From the NCBI GenBank assembly GCA_903870245.1, contig CAIQCB010000057.1, positions 124,001 through 188,000 of the forward strand: a stretch of 64,000 nucleotides of DNA. Reading direction: 5' to 3'. The notes below the pieces were generated by a model, which had not been told where the DNA came from, made no database searches, and was given only the letters and a program-made list of their open reading frames with translations. Below, one piece after another: positions 8,349 through 15,388 of this stretch; position 1 is the stretch's first letter; every line of letters begins with the position of its first letter. A program made the position numbers and the translations under genes. Source of the stretch: an uncultured Methylocystaceae bacterium (lineage in GTDB: Bacteria; Pseudomonadota; Alphaproteobacteria; Rhizobiales; Beijerinckiaceae).

Positions 8349-9748
8349 CAAAGATTGATCGTCCTGCGAAATTATCGATCAACGCTTGGACTGGCGCCAA
8401 GGCGCCAGTCCAAGATTTGCCGGCACAGACGCCTTGGGCCACGCGTGAGAATCTTATTCCTTACCGACAATTCCTGGCCGCGCCGGATGAACCCGATGAA
8501 CGCGACTGGATGCATCCGGATGTCGGGTGGGGGCTCGTTCTGCGGGACAATGACTCGATATCGATCCCGGATCGCGTCGTCGGAGCCGATGCTCCGGAAC
8601 CGTTGCGCCAACTCCTGCAAAAGCGCGCGGGGGCACCGGTTCTTCGTTGGCGGCCAGAGTTGCAACAGAATTATTTGCGGCGTTATTACGCCGACGGTTT
8701 GGGTCAGGATTTGTCGACCGCAGCGGTTTCCGTGGGTGTTGGTCGAGGCTGCATCCCGCGTTACCTGCTTATTTACGCCACGCCCAAGGACATCCCATGG
8801 GCCGTACAATACGCGCTCAACGCGTCCTGCTATGTCGGGCGCTTGGATCTCGTCGGCGACTCGCTAGCTCACTATGTCAACGCTCTGATAAACGACTGGG
8901 CGGAACAAGACAGCGACCCGCGCGCGCCGCTTGTGTGGAGCGCTGTGCATGACCAGACGGACATAACCTATCTCATGTCGGGCGCCGTTTGTGAGAAGGT
9001 ATGGAGAAATCTCGACGCCAACGATGATCTGATAGGCCGGCGCTGGATCAACGGCGGCGACGCCACAATACTGAATTTGGCGAATGCGCTGGCGGAGAAG
9101 AAGCCAGCGTTGATCGTGACCACCAGTCACGGCATGACCGGGCCGCTTCACGATGGCGCTCTAATGTCAGCGCAACTCGGCGCGCCAGTGGACATCGATT
9201 ACGCCACGCTCGACGCGCAATTGCTCGCGGCGTGGAGTCCGTCGGGTGCCATCTGGTATTCCAACGCGTGCTGCGCTGCCGGGGCGGACTCGAAGTCTCG
9301 TTACGAAGACTTGATGCCCGCTGACGGAGATGTCGGCGCGCTTTTGCGTGGAGTCGCTAAAGGCGCAGGCGCGATGATTTCGCCTTTGCCAAGATATCTG
9401 CTCGGCCATGAACGCCCCCTGCGGGCGTTTGTTGGCCATGTTGAGCCGACTTTCGACTGGACGCTACAAGATCCCGACACAAAACAGATCACGACAATGG
9501 CGTTGAGCGGCGCGCTGACAACACGGCTCTATCGAAGATATGAACGCAATCCCGTCGGCTGGGCGTTGCATAAGGTCTACGAGGAGGCGGGTCATTTTTT
9601 CGCGGGGTTCCAACAGGCTATCAAGGACGTCAATAGCTGGGTCCCCGGAGCGCCGGATAGCGCATTATATCGGCAACTGTCGGCTATGGATCGCCAGACG
9701 ACGGTCATTTTAGGCGATCCGACTGTTTCAATGCCCAAGGTGGCGTAA
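8345..9748 (+). CDS. Gingipain/caspase-fold (C25-like) peptidase-like protein
   Basis: This is a 467-residue protein. LIVTTSHGMTGP (residues 257-267) has the His262 of a caspase-fold dyad, and AIWYSNACCAAGAD (302-315) offers Cys309 or Cys310 as nucleophile. The C-terminus TVILGDPTVSMP closely resembles the LGDP(A/S)xxLP tail of gingipain-type C25 peptidases. No signal peptide is present, unlike secreted gingipains, so action is probably intracellular. The N-terminal 120 residues are polar and contain RDWMHPDVGWG. It is the last gene of the block B operon and is followed by a terminator-like hairpin. Inference: together with the CHAT protein it could form a two-step proteolytic cascade. Family assignment rests on motifs only. 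Confidence 0.6.
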   Translation: MTKIDRPAKLSINAWTGAKAPVQDLPAQTPWATRENLIPYRQFLAAPDEPDERDWMHPDVGWGLVLRDNDSISIPDRVVGADAPEPLRQLLQKRAGAPVLRWRPELQQNYLRRYYADGLGQDLSTAAVSVGVGRGCIPRYLLIYATPKDIPWAVQYALNASCYVGRLDLVGDSLAHYVNALINDWAEQDSDPRAPLVWSAVHDQTDITYLMSGAVCEKVWRNLDANDDLIGRRWINGGDATILNLANALAEKKPALIVTTSHGMTGPLHDGALMSAQLGAPVDIDYATLDAQLLAAWSPSGAIWYSNACCAAGADSKSRYEDLMPADGDVGALLRGVAKGAGAMISPLPRYLLGHERPLRAFVGHVEPTFDWTLQDPDTKQITTMALSGALTTRLYRRYERNPVGWALHKVYEEAGHFFAGFQQAIKDVNSWVPGAPDSALYRQLSAMDRQTTVILGDPTVSMPKVA

Positions 9749-9752
9749 TTAC

Positions 9753-9778
9753 AACCTTCGTCGGTTGAAGGTTTATTT
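9753..9778 (+). terminator. Terminator-like hairpin after the CHAT operon
   Basis: AACCTTC (9753-9759) pairs with GAAGGTT (9767-9773) across a 7-base loop, followed by TATTTT. It sits directly after the C25-like stop codon and separates blocks B and C. Confidence 0.6.
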
Positions 9779-9877
9779 TGGCTCAGCAAACGACTCGGGA
9801 GAAGGTCAGGTGTGCAGCCTATTCAGCGATATCCTTTTGCGATATTCTCAGTTGGAGCGCCGTGCCAGGGCCTTTGG

Positions 9878-9905
9878 TTGTGCCGTACAAAGCTACTACT
9901 ATAGT
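9878..9905 (+). promoter_or_regulatory. Candidate sigma70-type promoter for block C
   Basis: TTGTGC and TATAGT are separated by 16 bases, about 36 bases before the TTG start of the GMC gene. The match to the -35 consensus is only partial, so this is tentative. Confidence 0.3.
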
Positions 9906-9941
9906 GTAAATATCGTCGCGTTCTAGCGAGGGCATTGGGCT

Positions 9942-11393
9942 TTGACTGTTCTGGAAAATGATGTCGAGCAACTCGGCACGACTTCGCGCGAGACGCCGTT
10001 CGACGCGATTGTCGTTGGCGCAGGTTCATCCGGCCTCACGGTTGCTCACTCTCTGACGGCGCGCGGCGCCTCCGTCGTCGTTCTCGAGGCCGGGCCGGCG
10101 CCCTTCCTCACGCACATCACCAACACCGACCTCCGCTTCGCGCGCGACCTGTTGCGCAACCTCCGTGAGGCGGTCGCGTACCGGCCGCGACTGGCAAGCG
10201 GCGGCGAGTTCGGGGTCAACTACGGGTGCTTCGGCGGCCGCGGGCTCTTTTGGAATGGCGCCTCGCCACGATACTCGCCGGCCGATTTCGCCGGCTGGCC
10301 GGCGGATGGCATTCCGCAACAAGCGGACTACGCATGGGCCGAGCAACAATTCCGGGTTACGACCGCAATGGGCCGCACGGCGATGGCCGGACGGCTGATC
10401 GCGAAGCTGTCGGCAGGGGGCTTCGCGGCCGAGCCCGGTCCCTTCGCCGCTGATATCGAGGATCTCTATACGGGCCGCCTCAGCGCCGGCATCGCGTCCG
10501 GGCTGGGGCTCTTCTTCCGCGGCTCCGGAAACGCTGCCGTCCAAGGCAAGCTCAAGGTCGCGATCAACAGCCGCGCCGACAGGTTGCTGGTTCAGAGCGG
10601 CACCGTGCGGGGCGTCGCCGCCGTCGGCGGTCAGGGCACAGCGCCGGTGGAGATCCTGTCGCGCGCCGTGGTTCTGTGCGGCGGCGGCCTCGAGTCGGTG
10701 AAGCTCGCCGCGATTTCGTCTATTCCCGACCCTCACGGCCGCATCGGCAAAGGCATTCAAGACCACCTGTTCTACCCGGCCCAGCTCAATGCGCCCGAAA
10801 TCTACGATGCAACGTCGCGGTCATCGGCGATCGTCTATGTCAGATCGCAGAGCCAGAGCGGTCACCAGTGGGAGCTTCATGCCCCAGGAAACCGCCTGTT
10901 CTCGATCGACGACGGCGCGCCTTGGGTCCCCGCCGCCGCGCCGCCTTACGAGATCATGATCCGGTCGTTCGCGGCCACGGAAAAACGCGACGATAATTTC
11001 CTCGAGGCCGCAGCGGGCGGACTTGGAAGTTCTACGGTTCACTTCAGCTATTCGGCCGCGGACCAGGCGAAGAAAGCGGAAATGGCGGCGGATGCCGTGC
11101 GCCTTTGCGCCGTGCTCGGGGCCCAGGGCGTGACACCGCCCGACCTGTCCTCGGTCGATCGCTTCCGCACGCCGGGCAACAGCTACCACGAAGCCGGAGG
11201 GCTCGACATGGGTGTCGATGCCGCGACATCGGTGACGGCGCCCGACGGCAGCTTTCACAGCGTGGCAAATCTCGTCAGCGCCGACGCGGCGTCGTTCCCC
11301 CGCATCGGCGCCACCAACCCGCATCTCACCATAGTCGCCGTGGCGCGACGCAAAGCGCAGCAGCTGGCCGACCGGTTCGCCGTCATCCCATAG
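9942..11393 (+). CDS. GMC-family FAD oxidoreductase
   Basis: This 483-residue protein starts at a TTG; the nearby ATGs are out of frame. DAIVVGAGSSGLT (residues 21-33) is the FAD-binding GxGxxG turn, ending in Glu49 for ribose binding. The C-terminal GMC domain has NSYHEAGGLDMG and GATNPHLTIVAVAR, giving the conserved His and the NPH catalytic pair. A central GGEFGVNYGCFGGRGLFWNG segment matches the substrate/FAD loop. GMC enzymes oxidise alcohols, sugars or cholesterol. No Tat signal is seen, so it is cytosolic. It is the first gene of a six- or seven-gene operon (12 bases to the next gene). The substrate is unknown. Confidence 0.85.
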   Translation: MTVLENDVEQLGTTSRETPFDAIVVGAGSSGLTVAHSLTARGASVVVLEAGPAPFLTHITNTDLRFARDLLRNLREAVAYRPRLASGGEFGVNYGCFGGRGLFWNGASPRYSPADFAGWPADGIPQQADYAWAEQQFRVTTAMGRTAMAGRLIAKLSAGGFAAEPGPFAADIEDLYTGRLSAGIASGLGLFFRGSGNAAVQGKLKVAINSRADRLLVQSGTVRGVAAVGGQGTAPVEILSRAVVLCGGGLESVKLAAISSIPDPHGRIGKGIQDHLFYPAQLNAPEIYDATSRSSAIVYVRSQSQSGHQWELHAPGNRLFSIDDGAPWVPAAAPPYEIMIRSFAATEKRDDNFLEAAAGGLGSSTVHFSYSAADQAKKAEMAADAVRLCAVLGAQGVTPPDLSSVDRFRTPGNSYHEAGGLDMGVDAATSVTAPDGSFHSVANLVSADAASFPRIGATNPHLTIVAVARRKAQQLADRFAVIP

Positions 11394-11405
11394 GAGACCA
11401 CGCTC

Positions 11406-12233
11406 ATGGCCCGCAGTAGTGTCGAACTTCCAGTCGGCCCGTTGGGCATACGGCTGTTCATCGGATACCGGGCTCCGGCGTTCACCGTTCAGCCCGGCGA
11501 CGACGAGGTGACACGCAACAAGAAGCGCACGGACTTCTTCAACGAACTCGGCGGCGCCTTCATGCCCGGCACGCCGGTGATGCAGGCACCGCTGGGACTG
11601 GGTGCCTACGTGCCGGCGGTGCTCGACACCGAGCCAGGTTCCGGTCTGCCGGATGAAGTCGCCGCCATCGTCTACGCCTCACGTGCGATCTACGACCGCT
11701 TTCGCGAGACCTCCCTCTCCCGCCGAATCTACACGCGCTCGCACGTCGCGGTGTTCGATATGGCCCGCTCGGTCGCGCAGTTTCCGCAGCCGCTGAGTTC
11801 GCCGACGGTCGTGCATGTGAACGGCAGCGCGCACCATTTTACCTTTCTCGCTCCCGACGCCCAGGTCGATTGGCAGGCCGGCTCGGTCCGCGTCGTGTTC
11901 CTCACCACTGCCTCGCCAGGCGCTGCCTTCCAGGCCGACATGCTTCAGCGGCTTGGTGCCAGTGCAGCCGCAGCGGCCGCGGCCGGCATCGACCAAGTTC
12001 TCATGCTGAGCGGCGACGGCTTTGCTGCCCTGTGGTTCCACTCGGAGACTTCGGTGGCCGACTCCCCTCAGCGCCTCGACCTCGTCCCCGCCGGCGCCAC
12101 GGTGATGCGCAACTTCGAAGCCGTGCACATACCCGTGACGGGGGATTCCTCGCCCGGAGTCCCCGTCATCGACGCCATGGCGATCACCTTCCGCTTCGAG
12201 CGCAAGCTCGATCTGTTCATTCCGCCACAGTAG
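11406..12233 (+). CDS. Conserved-looking protein of unknown function
   Basis: This 275-residue protein was not recognised. AGGAG lies 10 bases before the ATG. It is rich in beta-type sequence, for example VRVVFLTTAS and QVLMLSGDGFAALWFHS, with a VVHVNGSAHHF segment and an Ala-only helix near residue 190. No signal peptide or membrane segment is present. It lies between the GMC oxidoreductase and a broken small gene, with the same 12-base spacings, so it is clearly part of the operon. It could be a binding or scaffold protein of the pathway. Confidence 0.5.
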   Translation: MARSSVELPVGPLGIRLFIGYRAPAFTVQPGDDEVTRNKKRTDFFNELGGAFMPGTPVMQAPLGLGAYVPAVLDTEPGSGLPDEVAAIVYASRAIYDRFRETSLSRRIYTRSHVAVFDMARSVAQFPQPLSSPTVVHVNGSAHHFTFLAPDAQVDWQAGSVRVVFLTTASPGAAFQADMLQRLGASAAAAAAAGIDQVLMLSGDGFAALWFHSETSVADSPQRLDLVPAGATVMRNFEAVHIPVTGDSSPGVPVIDAMAITFRFERKLDLFIPPQ

Positions 12234-12245
12234 AGAGCAACCGCC

Positions 12246-12556
12246 ATGCAGACCCTTCGCGCCCAGCTGGCGGCCTATCTCGAAGTGGCAATCCGATCTG
12301 AACGCGGAGTGGCGAGCCTTCTTCGGATCCGTCAATCCCGATCTCTCAGCGGTCGACCTCGCTCTTCAGAGCGATCCAGACCTTCCCGTGCGCGCGACCG
12401 CGGCGTCTGGGAACAAGTTCTCGCTGCCGTGGCCCATCCGCATCCTAACACCGTGGGGCCCTCAGGCTATCTGGCGCGAGGAAATCCGCTTGCTAAGATG
12501 AATACGGCACTTGCCGCCATGTCTGGTTCAATAGTCCGCTGGTAGTCGAGGCAATC
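12246..12556 (+). pseudogene. Small gene broken by frameshifts
   Basis: An ATG with an upstream GAGAG and operon-like spacing opens a frame whose first 14 residues (MQTLRAQLAAYLEV) look natural, but it then turns Arg/Ser-rich. From about 12286 the +1 frame reads like real protein, with NAEWRAFFGSVNPDLSAVD and PWPIRILTPWGPQAIW, and stops at 12501. A third frame (DEYGTCRHVWFNSPLVVE) then runs into the following gene. At least two indels therefore separate a sensible protein of about 100 residues. Either the gene is decaying or the assembly has errors here. No family was recognised. Confidence 0.55.
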
Positions 12557-14158
12557 ATGAAAGTCGGAGCCTATCTCGGCAATCAGGCCCATGCTCCCGC
12601 GAACAGCTGGACCGCCCTGATCAGTGCCTATACCGGCGGCGCGAGCGTCCTGCATTTCGCGACGCGCCTCACCGCCGACCGGCGCATCGTGCTGGCGCAG
12701 GCCGATGACGTCGCCGCCGCGACCGGTACCGAAGGGCGGATCGGAGCCATGTCACTAGCGGCGCTGCGACAGCTCGATTTTTCGCAGCGTTTCACGCCGC
12801 GCGGCTCGGCCTCGGGCGACTTCAACTATTTCGATCCGACTGTCGAAGGGCGACCTTTCGCCCTCGACGCCCTCGACGAGATTGTCAGCGAGCTGCCGCG
12901 CGACGTCGACTGGCTGATTGAGATCAGACCGGAAGATGCCGCCGATGCGGTGGCGGAACTGCTGCGATCGCGCGGCGCGCTCTCGCGCTCGGTTCTGGCG
13001 CTAGAAACCAAGGCCGCCATCGCCCGCTGCAAGACTAGGTTTCCGACGGTGCGGACCGCGCTCGTGCTGCCCGCCGAGCAGCCGCTCCCCGACACTGCGC
13101 CGGCCGGCTGCGAAGTCCTCGTCGTCCCGGTGGAGCGCTTCTGGCGCGACGGCGGCTGGACGTCGGACGCCCAACGCTTCTGCCAGCGCCAGGGCAACAG
13201 CTACTTCCCCCTCGGCGCGCAACTCGCGAGCGCGGCAACTGAATATCCGGGAATGCTGGCGGCCGCCAAGTCGGCTGGATGGGTGTGGGGCGTTTGCCTC
13301 GGCTCGACGTTCGACTTCGCAGCCCTCCGGCCCTCTTTTGTCCACGTCGACGAGAGCTTTGCCGGCACCGCGGTCGATCGAACCCGCTTCGCGCTGGGTT
13401 ATGCGAAGGCGAATGGCTTCGCGACCGTTACCTGGAACGACGGTATCCATATCGCCATCGCGCCGTACACAGGCGAATTGCCCCGTTCCAGCGGCGACGG
13501 GATCGAACGACGCTTAAGCCGCATTGAGTGGGATCTGATCGACGTTGCCCGGCAATGGCCGTTCTACTCGGGTGGCGGCGTCGGCCTAGTAGCCGGCATC
13601 GCCGACGATTTCGCCGCCGAAGTTAGCTATCGAGTCAAGGAAGTCGGCCAAGCAACGACGCTGGAGATGGCCGTGCTCAACGTCGATCCCGGTGCACACC
13701 GGGGCGCGCCTCCGGCCTCCTTCCGCGACAAGGACAGCTTCTACGACCCTCATGGAGCGCCGCCCTATGTCGGCGTCGAGCACGACGAGGACGACGGTTT
13801 TCGAATCAATTGGAACCTTGGCAGCGAGTATGACAACAACCAGTACGGCCGGCCGGTGGGCGACGGACGCACCGCCCGGGGCGCGGAAATACGCTTAGAG
13901 CGGCGCGGCGCCTATTTCGCCGCGTATTATCGCAATCCGGTCGATGCCGACGGCGACGTCCTCCACCCGCGCGACTGGGTCTGCGTCGGCGTCGCGCGAA
14001 ACGACACACTCAACCGCACCCTTTACCTGCGCTGCGTCGGCAAGCGCTGGCGGCAGGAGAAGGCAGACGATCCAAGTCAGTACGAGCCGATTCTCGCCAA
14101 CGAATTCACATTCCGGAACCTGCGCGTCACGTGCTTTCCGCCGATCGATGGAGAATAG
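12557..14158 (+). CDS. GDPD-like TIM-barrel protein with C-terminal beta domain, probably non-catalytic
   Basis: This is a 533-residue protein. Residues 1-290 follow the glycerophosphodiester phosphodiesterase pattern: a VLHFATRLTADRRIVLAQ segment (31-48) where active enzymes have ExDvxxTxDgxxVxxHD, then GAMSLAALRQLDF, then LIEIRPE (120-126). The initial HRG, the ExD and the HD are all replaced, so metal-dependent hydrolysis is doubtful. Residues about 330-533 form a second beta-rich domain with FYDPHGAPPYVG and NNQYGRP, resembling a lectin or jelly-roll module. No signal peptide is present. It is two bases before the phosphorylase-like gene. It may bind rather than cleave its ligand. Confidence 0.55.
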   Translation: MKVGAYLGNQAHAPANSWTALISAYTGGASVLHFATRLTADRRIVLAQADDVAAATGTEGRIGAMSLAALRQLDFSQRFTPRGSASGDFNYFDPTVEGRPFALDALDEIVSELPRDVDWLIEIRPEDAADAVAELLRSRGALSRSVLALETKAAIARCKTRFPTVRTALVLPAEQPLPDTAPAGCEVLVVPVERFWRDGGWTSDAQRFCQRQGNSYFPLGAQLASAATEYPGMLAAAKSAGWVWGVCLGSTFDFAALRPSFVHVDESFAGTAVDRTRFALGYAKANGFATVTWNDGIHIAIAPYTGELPRSSGDGIERRLSRIEWDLIDVARQWPFYSGGGVGLVAGIADDFAAEVSYRVKEVGQATTLEMAVLNVDPGAHRGAPPASFRDKDSFYDPHGAPPYVGVEHDEDDGFRINWNLGSEYDNNQYGRPVGDGRTARGAEIRLERRGAYFAAYYRNPVDADGDVLHPRDWVCVGVARNDTLNRTLYLRCVGKRWRQEKADDPSQYEPILANEFTFRNLRVTCFPPIDGE

Positions 14159-14160
14159 AC

Positions 14161-15387
14161 ATGCCCCCTGTCCTGCCGCCTGACCCGGCACGCGAGATAA
14201 TCGATTTCGGTCTGACCGCCGACGACCTCAGCCCCGCTCCGGTCCAGCCGGCTGCCGCTCCGCTGATAGACCTCGGCTTGCCATGGCCCGCGGGACAGGC
14301 GCCGCAGCCACAACCCTGGCCCGATGGCGAGGAGCCCGATCCCGGCGATCCCCTGCCGCGCGCCGATGTACTCGTCATCACCTGGACCGTCGCCGAGCAC
14401 GAGGCGCTGGCCGACGTGCTCACGCCGGGCTTCGGCCGCAACACTTGGTCGCGCTACACCCGCCGCTTCGACACCCACTATCGACCACTGATCCGAAACG
14501 GCGCACCGGCGCTGCGAGCGGGCCGACTCGGCTCCTACTTCCGCACCCGGATCGAAGGCCGGCTCCTCGTCGTCTTCAAGTCCGAGCTGCACCTCAACCA
14601 AGACGGCCGCCGCACCGGCGATGGCACGGCGACGCTGCCAGTCAAGGACATGTTCCACCAGTTGATCGAAGAGGTGCAGCCAGAGCTGGTGATCACGGTT
14701 GGCACCGCAGGCGCGACTTTTCCGCCCCAGGGTTCCTCGAACGTCGAGGGCCAGGCCTGTCCGCCGCACGAATTGGGCGACGTGATCATCACGCGCGGGG
14801 CCAAATTCCGCCTGCAACGCGAGTTCGCCAACGAAGCCTTCGCCCGCGCGAGCTATCGCTGTATTAACTTCACGATCCCGACCCGCCGTCTCGACGACGC
14901 GCGCACATTGCTGCATGTGCACGCTGCCAAGCTGGTGGAGCCCGCCTTTGGCCCACCGCACACCAAGTACGACTGGCCGCTAGGCGGCCCGATAGCCGGC
15001 TTCGCAAACGCGCCGGACTTCAAGATCGACGGGCGCGACTTCCCCGAGTTTCATCCGATCCTCACCACCGACTTCTTCGAGTTCGGGACCTCCCGCAACG
15101 GCCTTGAGCGGGAAGGATCGGGCGTGGAAATGGGCGACGCGGTGCTCGGCCTAGTCGCACAGGAAATCAATGCGGCCGGTGGGACACCGCCCAAATGGCT
15201 GGTGGTGCGTAACGCATCCGATCCCCAAATCAACGGCGGCCTGCCCAACCGCGAAACGCCGGGCATCCCGCCGGAGTTGCGGCGCGGGCTCGACATGCAG
15301 GCGCATTGGGCGGTCTGGTATTACGAGACCTACGGCTACTGGACGAGCGTCAACAGCGCGATCGCCGTCTGGGCTATGGTGGCCTGA
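14161..15387 (+). CDS. Nucleoside phosphorylase-superfamily protein
   Basis: This 408-residue protein starts at the ATG two bases after the previous stop. DVLVITWTVAEHEAL, PELVITVGTAGA, ELGDVIITRGAKF, GVEMGDAV and VVRNASDPQING follow the strand order of the PNP/UDP phosphorylase fold. The Asp in the last motif is the usual base-binding residue. The tail SVNSAIAVWAMV matches the C-terminal helix. The first 70 residues are Pro-rich and probably flexible. PNP-fold modules also occur as NAD/nucleotide-cleaving effectors or sensors in bacterial conflict proteins. The length exceeds housekeeping phosphorylases (about 240-290). The nucleobase substrate cannot be predicted. One base separates it from the next gene. 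Confidence 0.75.
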   Translation: MPPVLPPDPAREIIDFGLTADDLSPAPVQPAAAPLIDLGLPWPAGQAPQPQPWPDGEEPDPGDPLPRADVLVITWTVAEHEALADVLTPGFGRNTWSRYTRRFDTHYRPLIRNGAPALRAGRLGSYFRTRIEGRLLVVFKSELHLNQDGRRTGDGTATLPVKDMFHQLIEEVQPELVITVGTAGATFPPQGSSNVEGQACPPHELGDVIITRGAKFRLQREFANEAFARASYRCINFTIPTRRLDDARTLLHVHAAKLVEPAFGPPHTKYDWPLGGPIAGFANAPDFKIDGRDFPEFHPILTTDFFEFGTSRNGLEREGSGVEMGDAVLGLVAQEINAAGGTPPKWLVVRNASDPQINGGLPNRETPGIPPELRRGLDMQAHWAVWYYETYGYWTSVNSAIAVWAMVA

Positions 15388-15388
15388 C

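Noticed and set aside
4204-9748. Craspase-type (type III-E CRISPR with TPR-CHAT) system
   Set aside because: No gRAMP-like effector, repeats or TPR region is present.
15170-15388. Upstream extension of the amidohydrolase fusion frame
   Set aside because: It overlaps the phosphorylase-like gene out of frame; the ATG one base after that gene's stop is the natural start.
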